Notes: generated by a model not told the origin, from the letters alone. A stretch of DNA of 29,785 nucleotides from Candidatus Cloacimonadota bacterium (GCA_029932755.1 JAOZPK010000008.1:1-29785); one strand, 5' to 3'; counted from the stretch's first letter, positions 16,013-24,176 are shown. Numbers and translations: made by a program.

Positions 16013-16035
16013 TATATAAGATATCTGGAGGATAG

Positions 16036-17415
16036 ATGAAAAAGGCATTTTTTATAATAACATTAATTACAATAATTTCGGGTTTATATTCATATTCGAT
16101 CTTAGAAAAAGAGACTGGAAATATTATTGGGAACTTAGATCCGTATTCTGCTGCCATGGGTTCAGCAGTTGGTGCAGGTGGATTTAGATTGTTCGATTCA
16201 ATGGTTAATCCCGCTAATTTAACAGGACTCAAAAATGGATTTGGTTTTCAGGGAACTGGCAGCTTCCTGATGGATTCTGATAATAGATCATTACCGATGT
16301 ATAACTCATTTGATGCTTATTGTGGAGATGCAGTCTATGCAAGCAATGTAAATACTTTTGCAGATTTTGCAGGTGGAATATACTATAAAAGAGTAATTTC
16401 AGATTTTGAACTTGCTGCTTCGCTTCAATATAGACCACAAGTAAGTTTTAAAGCAGATTACTTTGAGCAAGTTAGAAATAATAGAAATTCAGACGATAAC
16501 GGATATCCACCCAAGATTGCTCAGAATTCAATTGAAAGCAAAGGTGGAATTAATGCAATCGCTTTCCAAACCGCATTTAAATATATGAACATTGGTTCTT
16601 TAGGTTTGGAAGTTGCACAACTTTCCGGTGATTCCGAAATGGAAAGAAGTGTAATCTGGACACCTGAAGCACAAGATATGATGAATGATACGCTGAACGA
16701 CACAATAAATACTTTAGAAAGAGAATTTTCTGCAATTCAGTTTATCGTAGGTGCTAATATCCATTTCTCTAAAAGATTTGATCTGGGTTTGAGTTTTACA
16801 CCAAAGACTGAATTTGATATTACTGGCAACAAAGATGGGGTAGATGTGAATAATGTTGTATTTGTTTACACCAAATTCGATTCAACAGGAACACCTTTAG
16901 ATTCACTTACATTTGCACAGTATATTTTACCAATGAATGCACGAATTGGATTTTCTTTTAAACCTCGTAACATTATGCAAACAGTAATGAATTGTGATAT
17001 AGAATATATCAAATGGTCAGATACAAATCCGTTGTACGATGATGCAATAAACTATTACATTGGAGTTGAACATATGATTAATAATAAAATCCCATTCCGT
17101 TTTGGTTTCAATTATACCACAAGTTATGGATTACATGAAGATTCCGGTTTTGTTTTTGCAAATGAGATTACAACTCCAACATTCACTACAGGAACAGGCT
17201 TTACATTCTTGGATAAATTTACATTTGATATTTCTTTAGAATATTCAAATCGACAGTATGAAGCACTTGACCTCTTCATGGATAGTTACTATGATCATGA
17301 AGATCTCTGGGAGAACTATTACTACTTGAATCTACAAGATCGCGGATGGGAAAATCCTGATACTGTGAAAGAGACATTCATAAATTTGAAATCGGCTATT
17401 AGTTTTAAATGGTAG
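16036..17415 (+). CDS. FadL/PorV-like outer-membrane beta-barrel protein
   Basis: The protein has a signal peptide (MKKAFFIITLITIISGLYSYS). Just after it come DPYSAAMGSAVGAGG and MVNPANLTGLKNG, the pattern (alternating Gly/Ala turn, then NPANL) seen at the start of FadL/TodX-like and PorV/PorQ-like barrels. Amphipathic strands follow, and the chain ends FKW, a barrel C-terminus. FadL proteins carry hydrophobic compounds across the outer membrane, while PorV belongs to the type IX secretion shuttle; the sequence alone does not separate these. Residues 175-215 include a hydrophilic, helical insertion rich in Asn and Asp. It is expressed with the HhH-barrel upstream (GGAGGATAG site) and with the 5'-nucleotidase that begins 6 bp downstream. 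Confidence 0.75.
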   Translation: MKKAFFIITLITIISGLYSYSILEKETGNIIGNLDPYSAAMGSAVGAGGFRLFDSMVNPANLTGLKNGFGFQGTGSFLMDSDNRSLPMYNSFDAYCGDAVYASNVNTFADFAGGIYYKRVISDFELAASLQYRPQVSFKADYFEQVRNNRNSDDNGYPPKIAQNSIESKGGINAIAFQTAFKYMNIGSLGLEVAQLSGDSEMERSVIWTPEAQDMMNDTLNDTINTLEREFSAIQFIVGANIHFSKRFDLGLSFTPKTEFDITGNKDGVDVNNVVFVYTKFDSTGTPLDSLTFAQYILPMNARIGFSFKPRNIMQTVMNCDIEYIKWSDTNPLYDDAINYYIGVEHMINNKIPFRFGFNYTTSYGLHEDSGFVFANEITTPTFTTGTGFTFLDKFTFDISLEYSNRQYEALDLFMDSYYDHEDLWENYYYLNLQDRGWENPDTVKETFINLKSAISFKW

Positions 17416-17421
17416 GAAATT

Positions 17422-19080
17422 ATGAAAGTTAAAATAATTTTCGGATTTCTGCTCATATTCAGCAGTTTTATTTTTGCAGAAGATCTGCTATTAGATATCC
17501 TGTTCACAAATGATATTCATGGTGGTATAGATAGATATCCTGCTACATTTATGAATCCCGATTTTCCACCAATACTTGGCGGTGGTGGCAGTGCTGCAAC
17601 CTATATTAAAGGAGTTCGTAAATTATCAATAGCAGGTAGCCGTAATAATCTGCTTATCGATGCCGGAGATTTTTTTCAAGGTCATCCAATAGGTACAATG
17701 AGCGAGGGACGAGCAGTAATTACTTATATGAATATGATCGGATATGATTTCATGGCAATAGGAAATCATGAATTTGATCTGGGTGAAGATGTTTTAATAA
17801 AAACTCTAGAGATGGCAGAATTTCCAATTCTATCTTGCAATATTGTTAAAAAGGGAACAAACGAACTGGTTGATTACGCTGAACCATATAAAATAATTGA
17901 AAAGTTAGGATTGCGTATTGGAGTGATCGGGTTAACAACAACAGACACAGAACAGATGAGTTTTCCTGATAACATTAAGAATGTAGATTTTCTTCCTGCA
18001 AAAGAACAAGTACAGAAATATGTAAATATTGTTAGAGAGAAGAACGTTGATCTTGTCATCCTTATCGCACATATGGGACTTCCATACGATCCACAACCTG
18101 CTTATGATGTACGTTATTCCAACCCTGATGAAGAAAAAGAAGAACGACGTTGGGGATACGATGCTCAGGAAATAGCACATGAAGTAGAGGGGATCGATAT
18201 ATTGTTTGGTGGTCACATGCATAAAGGTTTTGCCAAACCTTGGGAAGATCCGGAAACACATACACTTGTTTTTCAAGGATACGCTTATGGAAGCAATGTA
18301 GGTCACGTTACAATTAAAATAGATAAAGCTACAAAAACAATTTCCGGGTATGAATCTCCAGCCATAAATGAAGGTGTTCTGGTAACAATGTTTGAAGATG
18401 AATTTATCCCAGATGAAGTAATTGGTGATACGATTCTGGTAATGCAGAAAATAGCTGAAGTAGGGATGGATGAAATAATCGGAGAAGCCGGTATGAATAT
18501 TACCAAGTTTGGAATGGGCACTCAGAACCTTATAGGTAATCTGGTTTGTGAAGCAATGTTAGATTATACAGATGCCGATTTTGCGTTTATGAACCTTGGT
18601 GGTATCCGTGATGAATTGCTTTCTGGTCCAATTTCTTATCGTAATGTTTTCAATGTGATGCCTTTTGATAATCAAATTGCTCTTATTGAAGTAGATGGTA
18701 GATTCTTAAAAGAGATAATTGAGACAAGAGTTTCCGGTAGCAGGCATGGTTTAAGAACTGCAGGTATAAAAGTTGTAATTAATAGAAAAAGAGAAAATTT
18801 TAATAGAATTTCAAAACTTTATATTGGCGGGGAACCCTGGCAGGCAGATAAAATATATAAAATTGCAACTTCAGATTTTTTGTTGCAGGGAAATGCGGGA
18901 TTAGCTCTTTTAACAAAAGTACCTGAATCTCAGATAACCCGCTATGAACAGGGGCTTCGTGATGTTATTGTGGAGTACATAAGAGAGAATTCTCCTGTGA
19001 GTGCTGTTATCGATGATCGATGGAAAAGAAATGATAGCAGCCATATTGATCCAACTCTGAAAAAAGAGATGGAAAAATAA
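17422..19080 (+). CDS. Secreted 5'-nucleotidase / UshA-type metallophosphoesterase
   Basis: A signal peptide (residues 1-19, ending FIFA) directs export. The calcineurin-like metal centre is complete: FTNDIHGG at 28-35, DAGDFFQG with Asp80 and Asp83, GNHEFD at 114-119, AHMG with His217 and GGHMHKG at 263-269. The C-terminal 5_nucleotid_C domain (about 340-520) shows NLGGIRDELLSGPISYRNVF and PFDNQIALIEVDG. Family enzymes hydrolyse nucleoside 5'-phosphates, UDP-sugars or cyclic nucleotides in the periplasm or at the surface. The length of 552 is typical. It is the third gene of the envelope operon, 6 bp after the FadL-like barrel, which suggests the barrel may admit or release its product (inference). 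Exact substrate is undetermined. Confidence 0.93.
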   Translation: MKVKIIFGFLLIFSSFIFAEDLLLDILFTNDIHGGIDRYPATFMNPDFPPILGGGGSAATYIKGVRKLSIAGSRNNLLIDAGDFFQGHPIGTMSEGRAVITYMNMIGYDFMAIGNHEFDLGEDVLIKTLEMAEFPILSCNIVKKGTNELVDYAEPYKIIEKLGLRIGVIGLTTTDTEQMSFPDNIKNVDFLPAKEQVQKYVNIVREKNVDLVILIAHMGLPYDPQPAYDVRYSNPDEEKEERRWGYDAQEIAHEVEGIDILFGGHMHKGFAKPWEDPETHTLVFQGYAYGSNVGHVTIKIDKATKTISGYESPAINEGVLVTMFEDEFIPDEVIGDTILVMQKIAEVGMDEIIGEAGMNITKFGMGTQNLIGNLVCEAMLDYTDADFAFMNLGGIRDELLSGPISYRNVFNVMPFDNQIALIEVDGRFLKEIIETRVSGSRHGLRTAGIKVVINRKRENFNRISKLYIGGEPWQADKIYKIATSDFLLQGNAGLALLTKVPESQITRYEQGLRDVIVEYIRENSPVSAVIDDRWKRNDSSHIDPTLKKEMEK

Positions 19081-19254
19081 TATTTTAAAATTTATAAATA
19101 ATATTCGTTGACGGTAAAACAAAAGAAAAATTAATGATTTTAATTAGTTAAGCGATTTTTGTGAAGTTAAATTTGTTCTTCATTTATTGTTTTTTTTAGG
19201 CACACAAAATCAAAATATTAAACCTAATAGCTTAATTATTTAAAGGAGAAACAA

Positions 19255-20073
19255 TTGAACGAAATTGGTAGACTAGATGGTAATGATCGTAAAGAACTTA
19301 ATGAAATATTAGATTCGATCTTTTCCTATCTTAATAAAGATAAATTAGAATTAGCTCAAAAAAAACTAATCAGTATTTCTAAAACACCGAATTATTTTAT
19401 TCGTGAGTATTTGGGAAAAAGTTTAACTGATTATAATAATAAAACAAAGATGAAGAAGATCATTAAGCCAATGCTCAAGCATAAAATATATGGTGTTAGG
19501 GCAACTGCACTGTTTTATTACTACGATCTAGATAGAGATAATCCTGAAAAGATTTTTAAACTATTAGAGAATACATTTGATAGTGTTCCATGGGAAGTTG
19601 AAAGTGTGATCAATGAAATGTGGAGATCATATCCTGAATTTATGAAAGAAAATATCGTAAACTGGATCAATTCAGAGAATTCACAGAAACGTGCTCTTTC
19701 ATTTCATGGAATGGAAAATATTGCAAAATCCGATCCTGGTTTTATTATGGATTTCATCAGTAAAGCTATTGATGATGATAAAATTGAAGTACAGAAAAAA
19801 ATCACACATATTCTTACACAAGTTGCTAGAGCAAATCCCATAGTTGTGTTCCCTTATATTAGAGAGTGGCTCTCTATGGGCTCAGAAAAGAGAATTAAAA
19901 CTATCTGGGTTTCAATGAAAAAACTTGCTAATATTGTTGTTCAAAGAAGCCGAAGAGATAAATCTGAAGAGTTTGTTTTATTAACCCAGCAAACTATCCA
20001 TGATTGGGCCAATGATGAAAATGAGAATATCTCGAATATGGGCGAGAGATTGTCATATATAATAAATAAATGA
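19255..20073 (+). CDS. HEAT-repeat (AlkD-like alpha-solenoid) protein of unknown function
   Basis: The 272-residue protein is almost wholly helical with HEAT-like pairs, for example YGVRATALFYYYDLD, KRALSFHGMENIAKSDP and VQKKITHILTQVARANPIVV. The arrangement recalls the AlkD alkylpurine glycosylase superfamily, but I cannot identify the catalytic Asp or DNA-contact residues with confidence, so a repair role is not claimed. Translation starts at TTG (19255), supported by AAAGGAG (19242-19248) six bases upstream; no ATG with a comparable site is in frame nearby. No signal peptide is present. The YbbR gene follows after 10 bp and tsaD overlaps that, so it probably heads a three-gene operon. The 174 bp upstream are AT-rich and hold no other gene that I can support. 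Confidence 0.7.
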   Translation: MNEIGRLDGNDRKELNEILDSIFSYLNKDKLELAQKKLISISKTPNYFIREYLGKSLTDYNNKTKMKKIIKPMLKHKIYGVRATALFYYYDLDRDNPEKIFKLLENTFDSVPWEVESVINEMWRSYPEFMKENIVNWINSENSQKRALSFHGMENIAKSDPGFIMDFISKAIDDDKIEVQKKITHILTQVARANPIVVFPYIREWLSMGSEKRIKTIWVSMKKLANIVVQRSRRDKSEEFVLLTQQTIHDWANDENENISNMGERLSYIINK

Positions 20074-20083
20074 CATTATCAAA

Positions 20084-20980
20084 ATGAAAAACAATATTTC
20101 CATAAAACTATTAGTTTTACTTATTGCAATTGTTTTATGGTTACATCAAGTACTTATAAAAACACATTCTCTGGAAATCAATATTCCAATAAAATTAATT
20201 GACACTCCTCTAAACTTGATTCCGGATTCTTCCAGATTACCAGAAGTTACAATAGAAATCAATGCAACAGGTAAGGATATCTTGCTATTTCAAATTTCTA
20301 AGAAATCCTTCCATATAGATACTTCTCATTTTCGCTATGGTAAGAATCAAATCAATCTCAAGGCTGATCAACTTGTCTATTCGGATAAAATTGAATTAAA
20401 TATCATATCAATAGATAAAACCGAAGATTTCTTTATAAACATGGATAAATTGGTTGAAAGAGAAAAATCACTAAAAATTCAATATGCATCGGCAAAAGAT
20501 GAAGAATTTTTCATTAAGAATAAAGTTAAAGATACAAATAGAAAAATTACTATCAAGGGTCCTCTTGCTTTATTAAATGATGTTGAATACATTCATACGA
20601 TGGATATCTCAAGTAAAATGATAGTTGATGGGAAACTAACAGTAAACCTGATCTCACCTAATCCTAAAATTGAGCTTTTACAAGAAAAAATTGAGTTTGA
20701 AATCACAAATACAAAGATCATTCGTAGAACAATTTCGCTAATTCCTATTAAGTATCCTGAAACCGAAAATATTACAATAATACCACAGAAAGTATCAGTT
20801 ATGGTTAGCGGTCCTAAAGAAATAATAGAACAACTTGATATTAATTCAATAATTGCAAATTTGAATATTTCAATTTTAAAGAAAGATTTTGCAAATATAT
20901 CATTCGATGTTCCATCTGGTGTTAAAATAATCGAATATACACCTCAAAGAATCCAGGTCATTCATAATGATCGGAAATGA
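20084..20980 (+). CDS. YbbR-domain membrane-anchored protein (CdaR-like)
   Basis: The N-terminus NISIKLLVLLIAIVLWLHQV is the typical YbbR start: one transmembrane helix with a terminal Trp-Leu. The extracytoplasmic part contains repeated YbbR units, about 30-110, 120-205 and 210-295. Each has a beta-rich PIKL or PIKYPE strand and a GP or SGPKEIIEQLD turn; the last one reads VSVMVSGPKEIIEQLD. In Firmicutes, YbbR/CdaR proteins regulate the cyclic di-AMP synthase CdaA and are encoded beside it. Here no diadenylate cyclase gene is adjacent, and the neighbours are a HEAT protein and tsaD, so the partner is unknown. The 3' end overlaps the tsaD start by 14 bp. Confidence 0.85.
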   Translation: MKNNISIKLLVLLIAIVLWLHQVLIKTHSLEINIPIKLIDTPLNLIPDSSRLPEVTIEINATGKDILLFQISKKSFHIDTSHFRYGKNQINLKADQLVYSDKIELNIISIDKTEDFFINMDKLVEREKSLKIQYASAKDEEFFIKNKVKDTNRKITIKGPLALLNDVEYIHTMDISSKMIVDGKLTVNLISPNPKIELLQEKIEFEITNTKIIRRTISLIPIKYPETENITIIPQKVSVMVSGPKEIIEQLDINSIIANLNISILKKDFANISFDVPSGVKIIEYTPQRIQVIHNDRK

Positions 20981-22001
20981 AAAGACTGAACAATTTAAGA
21001 TATTGGCTTTTGAAACCTCGTGCGACGATACTTCTGTAGCGATCATTAATTCCAAGTTTAAAGTTCTTGTAAACTTGATTTCATCTCAAACAACTCACAA
21101 TGATTTTGGTGGCGTCGTCCCCGAGCTTGCTTCTCGACTACATTTGAAGAATATTATGCAGCTAACTCAAGCAGCATTAACAAAAGCGGATTTATCTTTT
21201 GAAGATATAGATTCAATTGCTGTATCTGTGAATCCAGGATTAATTGGAGCATTGTTGGTTGGGGTTTCATTTGCTAAGAGCCTGGCCTATAGTCTTGGAA
21301 AACCACTCATTGCTGTAAATCATATGCTGGGGCATATCTATGCAAACCGGATTGAAAATCCGTATCTCTTACCTCCATATCTCGCCCTAGTTGTATCCGG
21401 TGGACACACAGAACTTGTAGATTTTAAATCTTTGGATGATTTTGAGATAATTGGGAAAACACGTGATGACGCAGCTGGAGAGGCTTTTGATAAAATTTCT
21501 AAGTTGTTGGGATTGAGTTATCCGGGCGGACCTATCATTGATAAGATCGCTAGAAATGGAGATCCAAAATTTCATCAATTCCCTAGAGCACTAAATAAGA
21601 AAGATAATTATGATTTTAGCTTCAGCGGATTTAAAACTTCTGTAAGAAATTATCTAGCAAGCAAGGATAATAGTTTTATAAAGAGCCATATTGCTGATAT
21701 TGCTGCCTCTGTTCAACAAGCAATTGTTGATAGTCTTGTTTCAAAAACAATAGCGTTTGCAAAGAAATCTAACGCTAAAACAATTATTGTTGCAGGTGGA
21801 GTTTCAGCAAATAGTCTTTTACGCAAAGAAATATTTGATAAAGGAAAAGCTATTGGAGCAAATGTTTTCTTTCCAGCTTTAGAGTATTGCATGGATAACG
21901 CTGCAATGATAGGAGCAGTAGCAATTGAGAAATATCAGAAAAGTGAGTTTGCAAACCTATCACTTAACGCTTTTTCTAAAAAAGGTATTAGAATTATTTG
22001 A
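20967..22001 (+). CDS. tsaD: tRNA N6-adenosine threonylcarbamoyltransferase TsaD
   Basis: TsaD transfers the threonylcarbamoyl group from TC-AMP to A37 of ANN-decoding tRNAs, working with TsaB and TsaE. The signature pieces are all present: ILAFETSCDDTSVAI at the start, VVPELASRLHL, VNPGLIGALLVG, the metal-binding HMLGH (His119 and His123), VVSGGHTELV, GEAFDKISKLLGLSYPGGP, and the C-terminal VAGGVSANSLLR with MDNAAMIG. The length of 344 matches the bacterial family. The start lies within the YbbR gene end (14-bp overlap), implying coupling. tsaB and tsaE are not in the window. Downstream is a repeat-rich gap and then a tRNA-Thr gene; tRNA-Thr is itself a substrate of this enzyme, although the adjacency may be coincidental. 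Confidence 0.97.
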   Translation: MIGNEKTEQFKILAFETSCDDTSVAIINSKFKVLVNLISSQTTHNDFGGVVPELASRLHLKNIMQLTQAALTKADLSFEDIDSIAVSVNPGLIGALLVGVSFAKSLAYSLGKPLIAVNHMLGHIYANRIENPYLLPPYLALVVSGGHTELVDFKSLDDFEIIGKTRDDAAGEAFDKISKLLGLSYPGGPIIDKIARNGDPKFHQFPRALNKKDNYDFSFSGFKTSVRNYLASKDNSFIKSHIADIAASVQQAIVDSLVSKTIAFAKKSNAKTIIVAGGVSANSLLRKEIFDKGKAIGANVFFPALEYCMDNAAMIGAVAIEKYQKSEFANLSLNAFSKKGIRII

Positions 22002-22017
22002 TTTACCACATTAATAA

Positions 22018-22236
22018 CTAACCACAGATTAACACTGATAATCACGGATAAATTGAAATTATTTTGAAAAACTGTATGTCTTTGAAGTAACCCATACAAA
22101 AGATTTCTTATAGTTCTTGTTTCCACAATTTAAATCGTGGCTTACATTTAGTATTTCAACAATATTAAAGATTAAGGATTATACATTTCAACATATTAAT
22201 TCTGTAGATCGTGTTAATCCTGTCGAAAATTACACT
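22018..22236 (+). repeat. MITE-like intergenic element with inverted ends
   Basis: The 309 bp between tsaD and tRNA-Thr contain no gene. GATTAACAC at 22027-22035 recurs in reverse complement as GTGTTAATC at 22211-22219, and the flanks also match imperfectly (ACCACAGATTAACACTGAT against GTAGATCGTGTTAATCCTGT). Between them, 22123-22140 (CCACAATTTAAATCGTGG) is an 18-bp palindrome with one mismatch pair. Both ends resemble dispersed intergenic repeats of the form ACCACAGATTAACACnGAT common in AT-rich bacterial genomes; that statement is from memory. Confidence 0.6.
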
Positions 22237-22251
22237 ATTAAATAAATCCAC

Positions 22252-22281
22252 TTGACCTGCAATGTAGTAATTTTTTTTATA
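22252..22281 (+). promoter_or_regulatory. Candidate promoter of tRNA-Thr
   Basis: TTGACC (22252-22257) is followed after 18 bp by TTTATA (22276-22281), about 30 bp before the tRNA 5' end. A perfect TATAAT at 22305-22310 touches the tRNA itself and is too close to serve as its -10 element. The AT-rich setting lowers confidence. Confidence 0.35.
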
Positions 22282-22310
22282 AATTAAAAGAATGATCTAA
22301 TTATTATAAT

Positions 22311-22386
22311 GCTGGGATGGCACAGATGGTAGCGCAACTGATTCGTAATCAGTAGGTCGGGGGTTCGAGTCCCCCTTCCAGCACCA
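22311..22386 (+). tRNA. tRNA-Thr (anticodon CGT)
   Basis: The acceptor stem GCTGGGA pairs with TTCCAGC, followed by A and an encoded CCA (22384-22386). The anticodon stem ACTGA/TCAGT (22337-22341/22349-22353) encloses TTCGTAA, with CGT at 22344-22346. The T arm is GGGGG-TTCGAGT-CCCCC. There is no terminator in the 22 bases between this tRNA and the next ATG, so it is probably transcribed together with the PP-loop gene. Confidence 0.97.
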
Positions 22387-22408
22387 TTATTTTATTAAGG
22401 AATATTGC

Positions 22409-23392
22409 ATGAAAAGAAAGCACAGTTGTTTTGCCTTGTTTTCAGGTGGATTAGATAGCATATTAGCTGTTCTGCACATGAAAAACTTGGGATATAGAGT
22501 TTTACCCATATTTTTCAGTACGCCTTTCTTTGGTGCTGATAGGGCGCAGGAAACAGCAAATAGAATAGGATTCGATCTCATCATTCACGATTTATCTGAT
22601 CTTCATCTAAAAATGATTGAAAATCCAAAATATGGTTATGGAAAAAATTTGAATCCATGCATTGACTGCCACGGACTTATGTTTCATGAAGCCGGAAGGT
22701 TAATGGAGGAATATAAAGTAGATTTTATTATTTCCGGTGAAGTTATGGGGCAGAGGCCAATGAGTCAGAGAAAAGATGCACTCAATGCTGTTGGAAAACT
22801 TAGCGAAATAAAAGATTTGCTGATTCGTCCACTTTCCCAAAAACTTCTGAGCGATACACTTCCAATTCGTGAAGGCTGGGTGATAAAAGATGAAATGCTG
22901 GATATTCAGGGTCGTAACAGGAAAAGACAAATGAAAATGGCAGAAAAATACGGAATTGACTTCTATCCTTCACCTGGTGGTGGTTGTTTGCTTACAGATG
23001 CAGGATTTTCACGTAAATTAAAAGATTTGATGCAATATAGCATGATGAATAAAAGATCCATTGAATTTCTTAAAACTGGCAGACACCTTAGATTAAATGA
23101 TAAATTAAAACTCATTATTGGTAGAAATAAATATGAAAATGATATTATCAGTGAACTTGCTCAAAATGAAGTCATTCTTCAGGCAAAGAATTTTCCCGGA
23201 CCATTGGGTATTATCCAAACCAATGAGAAGCTTACAATTGAAGATATTAAGCTTTCTGGCTCAATTATTCTCAGATATAATTCTAAAGTAGTGAATTCGG
23301 CAATAATCCAATACGGTAAGATTTTCGAGCTTAATGATGAAGTTAAAGTTGAAAAAATGGCTGAAGAAAATGTAAAACAATATTTATTATAG
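22409..23392 (+). CDS. PP-loop ATPase, MnmA/ThiI-like tRNA thiolation family
   Basis: The N-terminal half has the ATP-pyrophosphatase loop SGGLDS at 12-17. It also has a CIDCH motif (Cys84, Cys87), the SGEVMGQRPMSQR block, and PSPGGGCLLTD with Cys193. Conserved cysteines in this order fit tRNA thiouridylases of the MnmA/ThiI type, which adenylate a uridine and then transfer sulfur. The C-terminal region (about 210-327: TGRHLRLNDKLKLIIGRN, then NFPGPLG) resembles the NFACT-R-type RNA-binding domain found in a related family. This is not classical MnmA (no PRC-barrel core seen) nor classical ThiI (no THUMP domain). AAGGA precedes the ATG, which is 22 bases after tRNA-Thr; an MBL-fold gene follows by 7 bp. 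The modified position is unknown. Confidence 0.8.
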   Translation: MKRKHSCFALFSGGLDSILAVLHMKNLGYRVLPIFFSTPFFGADRAQETANRIGFDLIIHDLSDLHLKMIENPKYGYGKNLNPCIDCHGLMFHEAGRLMEEYKVDFIISGEVMGQRPMSQRKDALNAVGKLSEIKDLLIRPLSQKLLSDTLPIREGWVIKDEMLDIQGRNRKRQMKMAEKYGIDFYPSPGGGCLLTDAGFSRKLKDLMQYSMMNKRSIEFLKTGRHLRLNDKLKLIIGRNKYENDIISELAQNEVILQAKNFPGPLGIIQTNEKLTIEDIKLSGSIILRYNSKVVNSAIIQYGKIFELNDEVKVEKMAEENVKQYLL

Positions 23393-23399
23393 GGGAAAA

Positions 23400-24035
23400 A
23401 TGAAATATAAAAAATTTAATGTACTGCCTGAATTTGGAACAAATACATATCTTGTTTGGGACGAGATTTCCAAAGAAGCTGTTATCATTGACCCCGCTGC
23501 ACCCTCACAGAGAATGATAGCTGAGATAAAAGGAATGGATGTTAACTTGAAATATTTGATCTCAACTCATGGACATGGTGATCATATTGGAGGAAACAAA
23601 AGTATTAACGACAATTTTGATGTGAAAAATTGTATCCATAAAGATGATGCTGACTTACTGAACGATCCAAACAAGAATTTAAGTTTTTATTGGAATTCTG
23701 AGATAGTTGCTCCCAAAGCTGACATTTTAATAAATGACGGAGATGAATTAACATTGGGAAAAGAAAAATTACAGATAATTCACACTCCCGGTCATACAAG
23801 AGGTGGGATAAGCATTCTAACTGGAAATTTATTATTTTCAGGAGATACACTATTTGCACAAGGTATTGGCAGAACAGATCTGCCTGGTGGTGATTATTCA
23901 ACTTTGATCAATTCAATAAAATCAAAACTCTTTATATTAGATGGTAGTGTTAAAGTTCTTTCTGGCCATGGACCGGAGACAACTATCGAAGATGAAAAGA
24001 TGGGGAACCCGTTTGTTGGAATGATGGCAAGATAA
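23400..24035 (+). CDS. MBL-fold hydrolase, glyoxalase II-like
   Basis: The 211-residue protein has the full metallo-beta-lactamase metal set: STHGHGDHIGG with His57, His59, Asp61 and His62, HTPGHTRGG with His132, FSGDTLF with Asp149, and SGHGPETT with His190. IGRTDLPGGDYSTL is typical of the glyoxalase II-like/persulfide dioxygenase-like branch. Proteins of this branch cleave thioesters or oxidise persulfides, but the short length and missing C-terminal domain prevent a finer call. The ATG follows AGGGGA and lies 7 bp after the PP-loop gene, so both share a message. A role in sulfur handling for the thiolase is conceivable but speculative. The cell location is cytoplasmic, as no signal is seen. 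Confidence 0.9.
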   Translation: MKYKKFNVLPEFGTNTYLVWDEISKEAVIIDPAAPSQRMIAEIKGMDVNLKYLISTHGHGDHIGGNKSINDNFDVKNCIHKDDADLLNDPNKNLSFYWNSEIVAPKADILINDGDELTLGKEKLQIIHTPGHTRGGISILTGNLLFSGDTLFAQGIGRTDLPGGDYSTLINSIKSKLFILDGSVKVLSGHGPETTIEDEKMGNPFVGMMAR

Positions 24036-24068
24036 TAGAATTGTAAAATAGGGTCAATAAAAGTTCAC

Positions 24069-24176
24069 TGTCACACTGAGTAGGAGCAAAGTCCCGCTAA
24101 ATCGGGAAAGTGTCAAATTCACATAATAATTTTGTCTATCCTTCGATACTTGACTAAAGTTAAACTCAGAATGACA
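24069..24176 (+). repeat. 108-bp element with imperfect terminal inverted repeats
   Basis: TGTCACACTGAG (24069-24080) and CTCAGAATGACA (24165-24176) are inverted repeats matching at 10 of 12 positions. Inside, CCCG-CTAAAT-CGGG near 24092-24106 can form a small hairpin. The unit lies in the convergent gap between the MBL and acyl-CoA synthetase genes and encodes nothing. CTCAGAATGAC also occurs exactly at 27298-27308. It looks like a non-autonomous mobile or dispersed repeat; no target duplication was established. Confidence 0.6.

Noticed and set aside
17932..18306. 124-codon minus-strand open frame
   Set aside because: It is antisense to the metal-binding domain of the 5'-nucleotidase and has low-complexity Phe/Ile/Cys content typical of a shadow frame.
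19108..19136. TTGACG with a 17-bp spacer before the HEAT-protein gene
   Set aside because: The -10 position reads TTAATG, with few matches to consensus; too weak to list as a promoter.
22305..22310. Perfect TATAAT touching the tRNA-Thr 5' end
   Set aside because: Transcription would start inside the tRNA, so it cannot be its promoter.
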